Assembly: GCA_011048995.1 (NCBI GenBank)
Contig: DSCS01000044.1
Location: 1-58,844 of the forward strand
DNA: 58,844 nt
Source of the DNA: Bacillota bacterium
Lineage (GTDB): Bacteria; Macinerneyibacteriota; Macinerneyibacteria; Macinerneyibacteriales; DSCS01
Direction of reading: 5' to 3'
In this document: positions 15,728-26,250 of the stretch, in pieces
How positions within the stretch are numbered: the first letter of the stretch is position 1
How the letters are laid out: every line of letters begins with the position of its first letter
Position numbers and translations under genes: made by a program
Notes under the pieces: generated by a model
What the model was told of the DNA's origin: nothing
Seen by the model: only the letters and a program-made list of their open reading frames with translations
The model's database searches: none

Positions 15728-16382
15728 ACAGCATCTTATCAGCCTTGTCGGCTTTTTCTGTATCATTTTTTTAGCCCTTCTTCTGGCGCGCCCGAGGCTT
15801 GAACAGCGTTTTAAAAAGTCCCTTAAGCGCGAAGACCGCCTTCTTCAAACCGGCCATATCATCGAAAAATTCTTTTTTTCTCATACCGACTGGGAAAAAG
15901 GATTCAACGGAGCGACAGGCCATTCCAGAATTACTTTCACGGGACCCGATGGGCATGAAGGCAAATTATACATCTATGCTCATTCGATCCAGGATTTTAC
16001 CGATTACAGCTTTTTTCAGGAATTTTTTGAGTTTCAGCTTAAAATATTTTCCGTTAAAGGCGGATATAAAGCGACGATCATCGACGGCTACCGGATAGGA
16101 GATACATTATCCGGACTGCTTTTGGATGAAGAGATCCCTCTGGGTCCCATCACAATCCGAATCCGGCTTTCTCGTAGCAATTTCTCCTCAGGAGACGAAT
16201 GGCTTCCCGAGACAATTGTGGAATTTCTTTTGGGTGACACCTCTTTCTCTCCCCTGACGCTCTCGACGAAGACAGTTTATCAATGGAACCCTGACCATGA
16301 AAAAATTCTCTGGCTGGGACAATACAACATAAAAGAGGACCATTTTACTGTGCGCAATCAATTCAGAGAGGATCTTTTTTGA
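15714..16382 (+). CDS. Membrane-anchored protein of unknown function
   Basis: I do not recognise this 222-aa protein. One hydrophobic segment near the N-terminus (ISLVGFFCIIFLALLLA) follows a basic MKRFKQH, so it is probably anchored in the inner membrane or exported. The rest is rich in beta-strand-like and aromatic stretches (FFQEFFEFQLKIF, ITIRIRLSRS), suggesting an envelope domain. It overlaps purN by 14 bp and the aldolase by 4 bp (TTGA), so it belongs to their operon. The SD is weak (GTGAAGA); the overlap favours translational coupling. Confidence 0.6.
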   Translation: MKRFKQHLISLVGFFCIIFLALLLARPRLEQRFKKSLKREDRLLQTGHIIEKFFFSHTDWEKGFNGATGHSRITFTGPDGHEGKLYIYAHSIQDFTDYSFFQEFFEFQLKIFSVKGGYKATIIDGYRIGDTLSGLLLDEEIPLGPITIRIRLSRSNFSSGDEWLPETIVEFLLGDTSFSPLTLSTKTVYQWNPDHEKILWLGQYNIKEDHFTVRNQFREDLF

Positions 16383-17041
16383 AACACGATGTGAAAGAAA
16401 AAAAGGCTTTGATCCAAGCTGCGTTAGAAATATTTCATCAGGGATTTGTCCGTGGGACCTGGGGAAATATCAGCGCCCTCCTTCCGAAAGGGCGTCTGCT
16501 CATTACCCCGTCGGGAGTCGACTACACCCGTCTTCGCCCGCGGGATATCAGTCTTATCCAACGAAAGACAGGGAATCTTCTTTCCGGACTGCCGCCTTCT
16601 TCAGAGCTTCCCTTGCATTTGAAGATCTATGATGAATCCTCCCTGACAAGCGCTTTGGTTCATATCCATTCCCCGGCCCTTTCGGCTATCTCTGTTTTAG
16701 GGGTGTCCGTCCCGGTTCTGACAGAAGATCAGGCGATGATCATCGGCGGGGAGATCCAGACGGCTCCTTACGCTTCTCCCGGAAGCGTTCAATTGGCAGA
16801 ACAAGCCGCAGGCCTCTTTAAAAATGTTTCCGGATGCCTGCTGGCTCATCACGGATATATCGGAGGGGGACGCTCTTTGCGGGAGGCCTTGACAAATTGC
16901 TTCATCGCAGAAAAAAGCGCTCAAATCTACCTTTCCCTTCTTCCTGTCCAAAAAGAGATCCTTCCGCTTCCTCCGGATGAAGTCCGGTCTCTTCGGAACG
17001 CCTACTTTAATTACCGGCCCGCTGATAGAATCGGCAGATAA
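16379..17041 (+). CDS. Class II aldolase/adducin family protein
   Basis: The 220-aa protein has the zinc-dependent class II aldolase/epimerase fold. Visible are RGTWGNISA and ITPSGVDYTRL for phosphate binding, the catalytic Glu in SSELPLHLKIY, and metal ligands in ALVHIHSPAL and LLAHHGYI. Members include fuculose-phosphate aldolase, ribulose-5-phosphate epimerase and methylthioribulose-phosphate dehydratase; which applies here is unclear. The TTG start (16379) overlaps the previous stop and has AGAGGA 8 nt upstream. A GTG at 16391 is a weaker alternative. Confidence 0.85.
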   Translation: MKHDVKEKKALIQAALEIFHQGFVRGTWGNISALLPKGRLLITPSGVDYTRLRPRDISLIQRKTGNLLSGLPPSSELPLHLKIYDESSLTSALVHIHSPALSAISVLGVSVPVLTEDQAMIIGGEIQTAPYASPGSVQLAEQAAGLFKNVSGCLLAHHGYIGGGRSLREALTNCFIAEKSAQIYLSLLPVQKEILPLPPDEVRSLRNAYFNYRPADRIGR

Positions 17042-17062
17042 AGGGGCGGCGATACCGCCCCT
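17042..17062. terminator. Hairpin between convergent genes
   Basis: An 8-bp stem (AGGGGCGG / CCGCCCCT, loop CGATA) overlaps or abuts both stop codons of convergent genes. T runs on either side are short, so it may be a weak bidirectional terminator. Confidence 0.55.
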
Positions 17063-17068
17063 GCCCAT

Positions 17069-19444
17069 TTAAAGATGATTATTGAGCCAAAGGATCATTT
17101 CGGCCAGTACATGCAATTTAGATTCCCGTGCTGAATAGCCGTGTCCTTCGCCCGGCAGAAGGACGAAACGCGCCACTCCGCCGTTCCCTTTGACGGCATC
17201 GAACATACGTTCTGATTGAAGCGGGAAAGTTCCCGAGTTCGGATCCAGCTCTCCGTGGATCAATAACAGAGGCTCCTGTATCTGATGCGCGTACATAAAG
17301 GGAGAGACTCTGAAATAAAAATCAGCGGCCTCCCATAAAGTCCTCTCCTCGCTCTGAAAACCGAAAGGAGTCAATGTGCGATTATAGGCTCCGCTGCGGG
17401 CGATCCCCGCCCGGCAAATATCGCTGTGAGCCAGGACATTCGCTGTCATAAAAGCGCCATAACTATGTCCTCCGATAGCCACTCTTTCAGGATCGGCAAT
17501 CCCTCTCTCGGCGAGATAATCGACTGCAGCGCGCACACTGTCCACCGTCTGTTCAATAAAAGTATCATTGACCGTTTTCGCATCACCCACAATAGGAATA
17601 GAAGCATCATACAAAACCGCATATCCGGCCATGGCTAAATATAGGGGAGAATCCCCCCATATCCGGGTAAACCGGTGAGGCGAATAATCCGCCTGTCCGG
17701 CCGTCGAAGAATCTCTGTATTCTTCGGGATAAGCCCAGATAAACAAGGGCAACGGCTTGTCCCCCTGATAGCCCGGAGGCAAATAAAGAGTTCCGGAAAG
17801 ATCGATTCCGTCCTTACGCTCATAGCGGACGGGCTCTTTTTTCAAAGAAATCAGTCCTTCATAAGGATCCGGATAATCGGACAACGGTTCCATTGTACCG
17901 CTGTCTGTGTGAAAAAGATAGTAATTACGCGGTTTATCAGATGTTTCAGATGCGATCACAATGGTATCAAAGTCTTTTCCCAGAAGCGCCAGAGGTGTTT
18001 CATGATACCCTTCACGGGAGCGGTAAAGATACTCTTTCTCTCCGCTTTCCAGATCATACCGGGCCACAAAGGGGCGATTTCCTTCAGGGGTCGCTCCTTT
18101 TGTGTTGATAAAAAAAAGAGCTCCTTCGTTCTTGACAAAAACATTCCCGCCACCCCGGCGAACAGTAACAAGATCTCCTAAACTGTTATAGATATCTCTG
18201 ATGCTCTGGTCGATAATCACTTTTTCGATCTGCCGCTCCCTGTGAACATAGGCTGCACTGAACCACAGTTTTTTCCTGTTAAACTCATAGACCACATACT
18301 CAGGGTCCTCTTCACCCCATGTTATCCCGGAAAAGCGTTCCCGAATTTGTGTCAGGAGAATTGGAGCCTCCTTCATAGGAGACTCTGCCATAAGAACCTG
18401 ATCCCGAAAGGCGGCTTCTCTCTCAGGGTCTCCGCCATCCAAGGCTTCAACCCAAACAAGAGTATGCGGAGAAGTCGGTTTCCAATGATAGCTGCGGGGA
18501 CCCTCATAAGTCCCTCCCATGGGAATGTTCTCCTGTAGCGGACGTTTATGAAGGAGCCTTGTCTTCCCGGACGCCATTTCAAAGACTTTGAAATGACGGG
18601 GAAAATAGTACCAGGGAACTTTATAGGAGTAGGGGCTGACGATCTCTGAATAGAAAAGATATTTCCCGTCTGGCGAAAGTGCCGCATCATCGATGATTCC
18701 GTTTATTCCTGTTTTTTTAATGCATTTGGTCACCGGATCCGCAAGCACGAGTTCAGAAGTGAAATAATAATCAAATTGTTTTTCATCGAAGGGGTTTTTC
18801 AATAAATTTTGGTATGTCCTGACAACACTTCTCTCCCCTTTTGCTTCCTGAATAACCGGACTGTCCGGTATCGGCGAAGGAGTAGGAAGAGCGGGACGTT
18901 TGCGGGGAATCGCTCTGATAAGGAGCTTCCCCCCGCCGGACCATTGAACAGCATCATCCCCAAAGACTGTATTGACTTTGATTCCTTTCAGCGGATAAGT
19001 TTTCCCTGACTTGGTATCCGTCAGCATAACCTCTACGTCTTCATCTGTCTGTACCAAGACAGCCAAAAACGTCCCGTCCGGATGTAAGCTTAGTTTTCGG
19101 ACAGTTCCCCCTTTCGGAAAAGCAGGTGTCACCGACGTATGGTCCCCATACCGGTAAATGGAATACCTGACAATGGGATTCAAATCCCGTCGGCCGTTCA
19201 AAACCGGAGAAATACGCACCCCGGCCAGCGGGAGTGTCTCTTCGATGACATCTTTAAGAGCCGGGTAAGGCCTGATCCGGTACTCCAAAGCGATGTCCTT
19301 CCCTGTCTCAAAGATCATATAATCCGCAGGATAGGCATCAAAAACTCTGATGATATCTTCAGGCGGCTGCAAGTACCCCTCCGCTATTCCTCCTTTTTGC
19401 AAAAGAAAAAGCAGTGCTATGAAGAAAAGAAAACGTCTAAACAA
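17069..19444 (-). CDS. Secreted S9 family prolyl oligopeptidase-type peptidase
   Basis: The roughly 790-aa protein has a signal peptide (FLFFIALLFLLQKGG), an N-terminal beta-propeller, and a C-terminal alpha/beta hydrolase. The catalytic serine is in GHSYGAFM (about residue 661), the Asp in LIHGELDPNSG, and the His in GEGHGYSARES. The early PPEDIIRVFDAYP block resembles the S9D glutamyl-peptidase group, which degrades peptides outside the cytoplasm. The start is TTG 19444: the SD GGAGGTGATC lies 8 nt upstream and an earlier GTG at 19453 falls inside that SD. It is downstream of a thioredoxin-like gene and may be in its operon. Confidence 0.9.
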   Translation of the reverse strand: MFRRFLFFIALLFLLQKGGIAEGYLQPPEDIIRVFDAYPADYMIFETGKDIALEYRIRPYPALKDVIEETLPLAGVRISPVLNGRRDLNPIVRYSIYRYGDHTSVTPAFPKGGTVRKLSLHPDGTFLAVLVQTDEDVEVMLTDTKSGKTYPLKGIKVNTVFGDDAVQWSGGGKLLIRAIPRKRPALPTPSPIPDSPVIQEAKGERSVVRTYQNLLKNPFDEKQFDYYFTSELVLADPVTKCIKKTGINGIIDDAALSPDGKYLFYSEIVSPYSYKVPWYYFPRHFKVFEMASGKTRLLHKRPLQENIPMGGTYEGPRSYHWKPTSPHTLVWVEALDGGDPEREAAFRDQVLMAESPMKEAPILLTQIRERFSGITWGEEDPEYVVYEFNRKKLWFSAAYVHRERQIEKVIIDQSIRDIYNSLGDLVTVRRGGGNVFVKNEGALFFINTKGATPEGNRPFVARYDLESGEKEYLYRSREGYHETPLALLGKDFDTIVIASETSDKPRNYYLFHTDSGTMEPLSDYPDPYEGLISLKKEPVRYERKDGIDLSGTLYLPPGYQGDKPLPLFIWAYPEEYRDSSTAGQADYSPHRFTRIWGDSPLYLAMAGYAVLYDASIPIVGDAKTVNDTFIEQTVDSVRAAVDYLAERGIADPERVAIGGHSYGAFMTANVLAHSDICRAGIARSGAYNRTLTPFGFQSEERTLWEAADFYFRVSPFMYAHQIQEPLLLIHGELDPNSGTFPLQSERMFDAVKGNGGVARFVLLPGEGHGYSARESKLHVLAEMILWLNNHL

Positions 19445-19459
19445 CTTGATCACCTCCGC

Positions 19460-20701
19460 TTATTCTTCATTCAATAAATACTGGGCCTGAAAGTAAAGCT
19501 TCTTATACAGCCCGGGTTCGAATCCATTATGAACAAATCGGATATTGCCTTTACGGTCCAGGACAAAAAGGGCGGGAATGGTTTGCACCCCGTAAGCAGC
19601 AGCAGTCCCGGCCTGATCTAAAAAAACAGGGAAAGAGATCTTTTTATCCCTGATAAAACCGGGAACCTTCTCCCAAGTGTCCGGGCCATCCACTGATACA
19701 GCCAAAATCTCTACCCCTTTTGAATGAAACGCTTCATAAAAGGATTGCAGAATGGGCATCTCCTGTTGACATGGTCCGCACCAAGTGGCCCAAAAATCGA
19801 TTAAACAGACTCTCCCACAATAATCGGATACCGCAACCGTATTCCCGTCAAGGTCCGTCAATTCAAATTTCGGAGCCGGCTGCCTTTTTATCTCCCCCTG
19901 CAGGGCTTCTTTCCTCATAACCTGCTCAGCTTCCGCTTTGATCTTATTTTTTACGGCTACAGACTGCCAATCCCCGGCTTGTTTTCCCTCAAGACGCGAA
20001 AGGGCCCTTTCGATATCAGAACTTTCAAAAAAAGCGTAATAACGGGCATACAAAAAGGACTCCCAGGCCTCCTGCGTACGTCCGAGCCTTTCCAGGACAA
20101 GTCCGTGATGATAGCGGATATTTGCGTCGGCGGGGTTCAAAGAGACCGCCTGTTCCAGCCAGGGAAGAGCTTTTTCATCATTCATATCCCGATAATACGC
20201 ATATCCGATCGTATCCCGTATACCGGCTTCAAATTCTATTTTAATATCTTCCCATTGTCCGGGATCCACACCCCGAGGCGCTCCTTTGACAGAAAGAAAA
20301 TATTCCAGGGCCTTTTCTCCCCAGGAGATAGCCTCTTTAGTATATTTTAAACTTTCAGCCAAAATATAGGCGGCTTCATTGGCGGCCTGAGCTTTGTCAA
20401 TAGGATCTCTTTCTTCCAGAGCCAGAAAATAATCAGGCAGCATCCTTTCCACTGCATCATAATCTTCCAACTCATGCAGGGTCGCCATGGAGATGCGGTA
20501 AACATACAGAACACCTTGGCGGGAAATATCATCTCTTTTGAAATAGCCTTCGATCAGTTCCCGACGGATCTCCGGAGATTCCGTTTCATAGATCTCTTTG
20601 ATCATAGACATTTCATCGGGCTGATCAATGTCTGAATTTTCTCCGTAAACAGGAAATAATAGAACCATAAACAACATAAAAAACAGGAATTGTCTTTTCA
20701 T
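19460..20701 (-). CDS. Secreted TlpA-like thioredoxin with TPR-like N-terminal region
   Basis: The 413-aa protein begins with a signal peptide (MKRQFLFFMLFMVLLFPVYG). A helical region of about 250 residues includes a TPR-like segment (ADANIRYHHGLVLERLGRTQ). The C-terminal TlpA/ResA thioredoxin domain has LIDFWATWCGPCQQEM (CGPC about residues 307-310). The cis-Pro loop is GVQTIPALFVLD. Such proteins reduce disulfides in the periplasm. SD AAAGGAGG precedes the ATG. The S9 peptidase gene follows with a 15-bp gap. Confidence 0.85.
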   Translation of the reverse strand: MKRQFLFFMLFMVLLFPVYGENSDIDQPDEMSMIKEIYETESPEIRRELIEGYFKRDDISRQGVLYVYRISMATLHELEDYDAVERMLPDYFLALEERDPIDKAQAANEAAYILAESLKYTKEAISWGEKALEYFLSVKGAPRGVDPGQWEDIKIEFEAGIRDTIGYAYYRDMNDEKALPWLEQAVSLNPADANIRYHHGLVLERLGRTQEAWESFLYARYYAFFESSDIERALSRLEGKQAGDWQSVAVKNKIKAEAEQVMRKEALQGEIKRQPAPKFELTDLDGNTVAVSDYCGRVCLIDFWATWCGPCQQEMPILQSFYEAFHSKGVEILAVSVDGPDTWEKVPGFIRDKKISFPVFLDQAGTAAAYGVQTIPALFVLDRKGNIRFVHNGFEPGLYKKLYFQAQYLLNEE

Positions 20702-20775
20702 TTTTCCTCCTTTGCTCTTTAAAACAATAGCATATTATTTCTGTTCCCGTAAGACAAAGCTCTTTTTCTTTACCG

Positions 20776-20804
20776 TTGACCCCGGAGCTCCTTCTCTTTA
20801 TAAT
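20776..20804 (+). promoter_or_regulatory. Promoter of plsX
   Basis: TTGACC and TATAAT are separated by 17 bp, 17 bp before the ATG at 20822. Confidence 0.7.
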
Positions 20805-20821
20805 AAAAAAGAGGTGGTTTT

Positions 20822-21829
20822 ATGAAAACGATTATTTTAGATGCCATGGGCAGCGATTCCCGCCCTAACTCCGAAATATTAGGTGCTTTATCCGCACTTA
20901 AAGAAATAAAAGACATCACGATTCTTCTGGTCGGTAACGAGAAAAAGATCCGCTCTAAATTAGAAGGATTTCCTTTTGACCGTAAACGGCTGCAGATCAT
21001 TCACGCAGAACAGGATGTTCAAATGTCAGAGTCTCCCGTCAAAGCTTTGAAAGAAAAAAAAGAATCATCCATGGCCGTCGGCCTGACCCTTCTCAAATCC
21101 GGAAAAGGCGATGCCTTCATCAGCGCAGGAAATACCGGAGCCGTGATGGCCCATTCTCTGATGCTGATCGGCCGAATACCCGGTATTCAACGGCCCACCA
21201 TTGCAACGACCATTCCGACACTTTACGGAGAGACCCTGTTAGTGGATTCCGGAGCTAATGCCGATTGTAAGGCCGCGCAACTTGCCCAATTCGCCGTTAT
21301 GGGGGATATTTATGCTAAACTTGTCCTGGACAGGAAAACCCCGAAAATCGGCCTTCTCAGCAACGGGGAAGAACCCGAAAAAGGCAATGAACTCACAAAG
21401 AAAGCCCATACCCTGATCAAAAAAGCCTCTTTTCTCAATTTTGTGGGCAATGTCGAAGGCCGGGATATTCTGACGGGAGAAGTTGACATCGTGGTCTGTG
21501 ACGGCTTTACCGGAAACATTGTTTTGAAAACGGTAGAAAGCCTTTTTAAATTCCTTTACAGAGTGTTCAAACAGGAGATCTCCCGCTCCCTTTTGGCAAA
21601 AATCGGCATTCTCTTTCTTATCCCGACTTTAAAAAAACTGATGAAGAAAATGGACTACGCTGAATACGGGACGGCCCCCTTACTCGGCATTCGAAAACCG
21701 ATTATGGTCTGTCACGGGAGCTCAAATCAAAAAGCCATCAAGAATGCCATTACTTTTACCCATAAATATCTGCAAAAGGATTTCAATAAAGCCCTGAGCC
21801 GGGAAATCGATAAGCTTAAAGAAGTGTGA
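20822..21829 (+). CDS. plsX: Phosphate acyltransferase PlsX
   Basis: PlsX converts acyl-ACP to acyl-phosphate for phosphatidic acid synthesis. The 335-aa protein shows LDAMGSDSRPNSEILGA at the start, DAFISAGNTGAVMA, DSGANADCKAAQL, VDIVVCDGFTGNIVLK and GTAPLLGIRKPIMVCHGSS, all family hallmarks. Length is normal. SD GAGG precedes the ATG. It often sits with fabH and acpP, but not here. It is convergent with, and only 6 bp from, a lipoprotein gene. Confidence 0.95.
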   Translation: MKTIILDAMGSDSRPNSEILGALSALKEIKDITILLVGNEKKIRSKLEGFPFDRKRLQIIHAEQDVQMSESPVKALKEKKESSMAVGLTLLKSGKGDAFISAGNTGAVMAHSLMLIGRIPGIQRPTIATTIPTLYGETLLVDSGANADCKAAQLAQFAVMGDIYAKLVLDRKTPKIGLLSNGEEPEKGNELTKKAHTLIKKASFLNFVGNVEGRDILTGEVDIVVCDGFTGNIVLKTVESLFKFLYRVFKQEISRSLLAKIGILFLIPTLKKLMKKMDYAEYGTAPLLGIRKPIMVCHGSSNQKAIKNAITFTHKYLQKDFNKALSREIDKLKEV

Positions 21830-21835
21830 TTTTTG

Positions 21836-24049
21836 CTATTTTTCACTCAGAAGAAGATCCCTCAAAGTACGAATATGATCTCTCAGATGGGGCTCTTCTG
21901 CAGAGTCAGGGTCTATCCGTTCGATAAAGGAACGGGCCAAAGCTTCATCCTCCAGATATCTGTAATAAATATATGATAGCGCATAAAGCAGACGGGCATT
22001 ATCCGGGGATTTTTCCAATGCCTCACGATAAGCGAAAACCGCCTCCGGATAAAAACCTCCCTCCAGATAAAGCAGCCCCGCCTTCTCCCAGTCCGTCTCG
22101 GAGGACGCAAAAATCTGAATAAGGGAATTGATCACCGGGATCATCTTTTCAGTTGAGACTCCTTCGTCGACTTTTTTTAACAAAAAATCCATGGGTTCTT
22201 TTGTTTTGGAAGGAGTCCCCCCCACGGCGAATGTTTCATTCGATCCCATACGGATATCGTCCTGTTCAGTGTGAAACCTTATATTTACGCCGATGGTATA
22301 GATAATGAGCGAATTAAATGTGGTATCAGGATTCCGGTAGGTAATGACTACATTTCTCCCGTCTTCTCCTGCCTTATCAAACTCAAAAAAATCCTCGATC
22401 ACTTCAGGCATCTTCGAAATATTCAAAAGGGTGATCTGCTCTGTGGCAGGCTGAAAATCAGCCAGAAGGGCTTTAGCCGGTTTTTCATATTCATCATAGG
22501 GATCCCAGAGATAGAGCAATGTATGCTGGCCGACATTTAAGGAAGTAATCACATAATCGGCTAAAACATTTTTTGAAGCGATATATTGCTCTTTCCAGAC
22601 AGGATTGGGATCGGAAAGATCCAGGGTGTACCCCATAAAATTGTTGATATTTCCGTCTTTTCCCCCCAATAAAGCAATATGATTATAGCGGGAAAAATCC
22701 AAGACAGCATACCCGCTGATCTGGGGGAGCCACCCTTTAATGTCGATAGAATCAACTAATATTTTATCCTTTTGCCGCATTTCAGCCACAAAAACAGTCT
22801 CGACACCGGAAAAATAATACAGCTTTCTGTTATGCATAAAGAGACGCTCAGGGATCAGCCGTGGAAGAGAGTCCCCTTCCAAAAGAATGGAATCCCAGGA
22901 AAAATCTCTGCTGTTGAGTGTAAACCACTCCTTCTTTTCACCGTTTATAAAAAGCCATCTCTTATTGATACTGTCCCAGCGGGTCAGGGGATAATCTTCG
23001 ATTCCCTCAGGAGGCATAGCGGCATTAACCTTTTCCCAAACATCTTTAGACAGTTGATAGATATCAAACGTGTCCGTATAAAGATAGTGATTCTTCCCGT
23101 CTGTCAAAAACCCTTTCCAATCCGGCGGCAGATCCTTATAAGAGACACGGGTGTTTCTCACCATCACCAGAGCATTATCTGCGCTTTGTGATGTTTTTTG
23201 TGATGAAAGAGCATCAAGTTTTAACAGGGTTAATTTTCCTTCATAAAGACGTCTCTGCCTGATAAACGAGCGAAACAACCCTTTGAGTAAATAACCCCTC
23301 TCTGTTATATCCAATTGATCCAATTCTCCCAAATACTTATTGAACTCCGCTTCAGGAAGGTTTCTGTCCAGCAAAGCAACAAACGCATTGTAACGCTGAT
23401 GCATCTCTTCGCTTAAATAGGGGAGAAATGACGGGTCGCTCGTCATAAGGAAAAAAAGACGCGCTAAAGAATGAGACCGTGCTCTTTCTTCAAATTGCCC
23501 GAAAAGCGACTCCACCTGAGGCTTCCGACCCAAAGCAAGAGCTGAATATAATGCAATCTCACGCCCGAAATCGTCATCAGTCCCAAATTCCTCGGCCATC
23601 TCTTCCAATTCATCAGAATAATCAAGGAGAAAAAGCAATTTGGCATAGGCCAGATCGATTTCACGGGAATGGGAAACCGTTTTGATCCTTTCATAGAGAT
23701 GATACGCTTCCTGATATTCTTCTTGCTCAATATGGACAAAAAACAGCCTGTTAAGAGCCTTTTTTTCATACTCCTTTCGACTGTCTTGAGCGAGCAGCCT
23801 GCGGTAAAGAGGGAGGGCTTTTCCCGCCTCTCCGGTCCGCTCATAGATTTGAGCTTTTAAGAAAAGGGCATCATCATGAAGAGAGCGATATTTCTCACGA
23901 GAGAGTATTTTATCGCATTTTTCCAAAGAGCTTTCATAATCACCCTCTTTATAATATTTTTTGGCATTGTAAAATGTATTATAATACCCACAGGATCCAA
24001 AGAAAAGAAAACTGAGAAACAGCAGGAGAAACGCGTTTTTCTTTTTCAT
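21836..24049 (-). CDS. Large TPR-containing lipoprotein
   Basis: The 737-aa protein has a signal peptide ending in a lipobox (LFFGSC, Cys at residue 20), so it is probably attached to the outer membrane. After the Cys, [20 protein letters not shown] starts an array of TPR-like repeats covering roughly residues 25-290. A central beta-rich region of unknown type follows (many aromatic Gly/Asp turns, residues about 290-600). Near the C-terminus another TPR pair occurs ([20 protein letters not shown]). Function is unknown; BamD-like or gliding-type assembly roles are speculation. It overlaps metK by 4 bp. Confidence 0.78.
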   Translation of the reverse strand: MKKKNAFLLLFLSFLFFGSCGYYNTFYNAKKYYKEGDYESSLEKCDKILSREKYRSLHDDALFLKAQIYERTGEAGKALPLYRRLLAQDSRKEYEKKALNRLFFVHIEQEEYQEAYHLYERIKTVSHSREIDLAYAKLLFLLDYSDELEEMAEEFGTDDDFGREIALYSALALGRKPQVESLFGQFEERARSHSLARLFFLMTSDPSFLPYLSEEMHQRYNAFVALLDRNLPEAEFNKYLGELDQLDITERGYLLKGLFRSFIRQRRLYEGKLTLLKLDALSSQKTSQSADNALVMVRNTRVSYKDLPPDWKGFLTDGKNHYLYTDTFDIYQLSKDVWEKVNAAMPPEGIEDYPLTRWDSINKRWLFINGEKKEWFTLNSRDFSWDSILLEGDSLPRLIPERLFMHNRKLYYFSGVETVFVAEMRQKDKILVDSIDIKGWLPQISGYAVLDFSRYNHIALLGGKDGNINNFMGYTLDLSDPNPVWKEQYIASKNVLADYVITSLNVGQHTLLYLWDPYDEYEKPAKALLADFQPATEQITLLNISKMPEVIEDFFEFDKAGEDGRNVVITYRNPDTTFNSLIIYTIGVNIRFHTEQDDIRMGSNETFAVGGTPSKTKEPMDFLLKKVDEGVSTEKMIPVINSLIQIFASSETDWEKAGLLYLEGGFYPEAVFAYREALEKSPDNARLLYALSYIYYRYLEDEALARSFIERIDPDSAEEPHLRDHIRTLRDLLLSEK

Positions 24050-25227
24050 AAGTTTTTGAGGATATCCTCGGTCATATCGGTCTGCTCCCAGGTAAATTCC
24101 GGAAGATTGCGTCCAAAATGGCCATACGAGGCCGTCTTTTTATAAATGGGCCGTTTCAGATCCAGACGGTCAATAATAGCTGCCGGGCGGAAGTCAAAGA
24201 CTTTTTTCAGGCAAGCCGCAATTTTTTCATCAGAAAACCGGCCTGTCCCGAATTGGTAGACCATAACAGATACGGGCTCAGCCACTCCTATGGCATAAGC
24301 CAATTGGACTTCCACCATTTTGGCCAATCCTGCAGCAACGATATTTTTTGCAACATAACGGGCGGCATAAGCAGCCGACCGGTCGACTTTTGAGGGATCT
24401 TTTCCCGAAAAGGCTCCGCCGCCGTGAGCCCCCATCCCTCCGTAGGTATCGACGATAATCTTCCTCCCTGTGAGTCCCGTATCCGCCTTCGGCCCTCCGT
24501 CCACGAAAAGCCCGGTCGGATTAATATGAATAATGACATCGTCAAATTCCACTTTTTTCTCTTCCCATTCTTCTTGAAGGATCGGTTGGATAATAACTTT
24601 TTTAACTTCACGACGAAGCTCTTCCTGCTCGATTCCGGGATCATGCTGAGTCGAGAGGACAACGGTATTCACCTTTTTTGCCGTGAACCCGTCATATTCT
24701 ATTGTTACCTGAGTCTTCCCGTCAGGGCGCAGAAAATCTAATAACCCCTTCTTTCTGACTTCGGCAAGCCGGCGGGATAATTTATGAGCATAATAGATCG
24801 GCAACGGCATAAGAGCCGGCGTCTCATCATCGGCATACCCGAACATCAGCCCCTGGTCGCCGGCCCCCTGCTCCAAATGTTTTTCCCGGTTGACGCCTCG
24901 GGCAATATCTCCTGACTGCTCATCAATGGAAGTGAGAACCGCACAGGTGTTATAATCAAATCCGTAATCCGCGCTGGTGTATCCGATCTCTTTTATCGTT
25001 TTACGGACAACACTTGGAATATCGACATAAGCATTACGGCTGGAGATCTCACCGGAGATCATCGTCAGCCCGGTGGTCACCAAAGTCTCACAGGCGACAT
25101 GAGCTTCAGGGTCCTGAGCAAGCATCTCATCCAATATTGCGTCCGAAACCTGGTCGGCGACTTTATCAGGATGCCCTTCGGTTACTGATTCGGAAGTAAA
25201 CAGATATTGTCCTTTTGGTTTTTTCAT
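24046..25227 (-). CDS. metK: S-adenosylmethionine synthetase
   Basis: MetK makes SAM from methionine and ATP. The 393-aa protein has [24 protein letters not shown] being the ATP-binding motif. The flexible loop region [12 protein letters not shown] and the P-loop-like [20 protein letters not shown] follow. Length and motif spacing are typical. SD AAAGGAGG precedes the ATG. It lies 24 bp downstream of a nucleotidyltransferase, with no SAM riboswitch visible, so expression probably follows the operon. Confidence 0.97.
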   Translation of the reverse strand: MKKPKGQYLFTSESVTEGHPDKVADQVSDAILDEMLAQDPEAHVACETLVTTGLTMISGEISSRNAYVDIPSVVRKTIKEIGYTSADYGFDYNTCAVLTSIDEQSGDIARGVNREKHLEQGAGDQGLMFGYADDETPALMPLPIYYAHKLSRRLAEVRKKGLLDFLRPDGKTQVTIEYDGFTAKKVNTVVLSTQHDPGIEQEELRREVKKVIIQPILQEEWEEKKVEFDDVIIHINPTGLFVDGGPKADTGLTGRKIIVDTYGGMGAHGGGAFSGKDPSKVDRSAAYAARYVAKNIVAAGLAKMVEVQLAYAIGVAEPVSVMVYQFGTGRFSDEKIAACLKKVFDFRPAAIIDRLDLKRPIYKKTASYGHFGRNLPEFTWEQTDMTEDILKNL

Positions 25228-25251
25228 TCTTCAGCCTCCTTTATGCCTCTT

Positions 25252-26238
25252 TCAGGATCCTATTTGCGTATCCGGCCCTGTATTGTATCGGGACAATTCA
25301 CCTTTCAAGCAGCTTTTCGTCCCGATAATGCTTTGCTGAGCCGCCACATTCTCGACATAGGCTTCATCATAAATAATGGCGTCCCGGATGACGGCATTTT
25401 GTATCGTCACATTGCACCCGACGGAAACATAAGGGCCCAAGACGGCTCCCCGGATAACAGATCCTTCTCCGACAAACACAGGCTCGACAAACACAGTATC
25501 CGGATATTTTTGTTTCCGTTGGCACGGCCTTTGTTCCAATAAAAACCGGTTTGTTGCTAATAATGTCTCAAGGGTACCGCAGTCAAACCAATTGTCAACA
25601 TGAAAGGGTTTCATTTTGACTCCTTGCTGCAACATATGATTGAGAGCATCGGTAATTTGATATTCATTTTTTGTCTTGATATTTTCATCCACGAGATATT
25701 GCAAAGCGTCAAAAAGAGCCTCCCCTTCCCGTATATAGTAAACACCCATAAGAGCCAGATTGCTGGGGGGAATTTCCGGTTTCTCCACAAGGCTTGAAAT
25801 CATCTCCCCTTTCAATTCAACGACCCCGAAACGCCGGGGATCTTCCACATGGCGGACCCCCAGAGAAGAGCAGCCCTGTTTTACCATGGCCGGAACATCC
25901 ATATCCACAATGGTATCCCCGAGAATGATAAAAAGGTCACGGGCCTCTTCGTCAGAAGAGCGCGCTTTTAAAACAGCATGCCCCAGGCCGAGCATCTCTT
26001 TTTGTTCCACAAAACGCAGCGGAATCCCGGGATAGGCCTCTTTTACCCAGGCCGTTAGAATCTCTTTTTTATAACCCACAATAATCACGATTTCGTCAAA
26101 CTTTAAATCCCGTATCACACGGTCAATAATATGGCCGATAATAGGCCTCCCGGCCACTTGAAGCATCGCCTTCGGGATGACATGGGTATGCGGCCGCAAG
26201 CGTTTGCCGATCCCGGCTGCAGGAATGATAACCTTCAT
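25252..26238 (-). CDS. Sugar-phosphate nucleotidyltransferase
   Basis: The 328-aa protein begins with IIPAAGIGKRLRPHTHVIPK, the pyrophosphorylase signature of UTP/dTTP glucose-1-phosphate transferases. Further blocks are DEIVIIVGYKKE, LFIILGDTIVDMD, VEKPEIPPSN and NWFDCGTLETLL. A short left-handed beta-helix tail follows (VFVGEGSVIRGAVLGPYVSV). The substrate cannot be fixed from sequence. It lies immediately after the lipid kinase in the lipid operon, so it might activate a head-group sugar. SD GGAGGAGA precedes the ATG. Confidence 0.82.
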   Translation of the reverse strand: MKVIIPAAGIGKRLRPHTHVIPKAMLQVAGRPIIGHIIDRVIRDLKFDEIVIIVGYKKEILTAWVKEAYPGIPLRFVEQKEMLGLGHAVLKARSSDEEARDLFIILGDTIVDMDVPAMVKQGCSSLGVRHVEDPRRFGVVELKGEMISSLVEKPEIPPSNLALMGVYYIREGEALFDALQYLVDENIKTKNEYQITDALNHMLQQGVKMKPFHVDNWFDCGTLETLLATNRFLLEQRPCQRKQKYPDTVFVEPVFVGEGSVIRGAVLGPYVSVGCNVTIQNAVIRDAIIYDEAYVENVAAQQSIIGTKSCLKGELSRYNTGPDTQIGS

Positions 26239-26250
26239 CCGATCTCCTCC

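Noticed and set aside
25228-25251. SAM riboswitch before metK
   Set aside because: Only 24 bp separate metK from the upstream gene, too short for any SAM riboswitch class.
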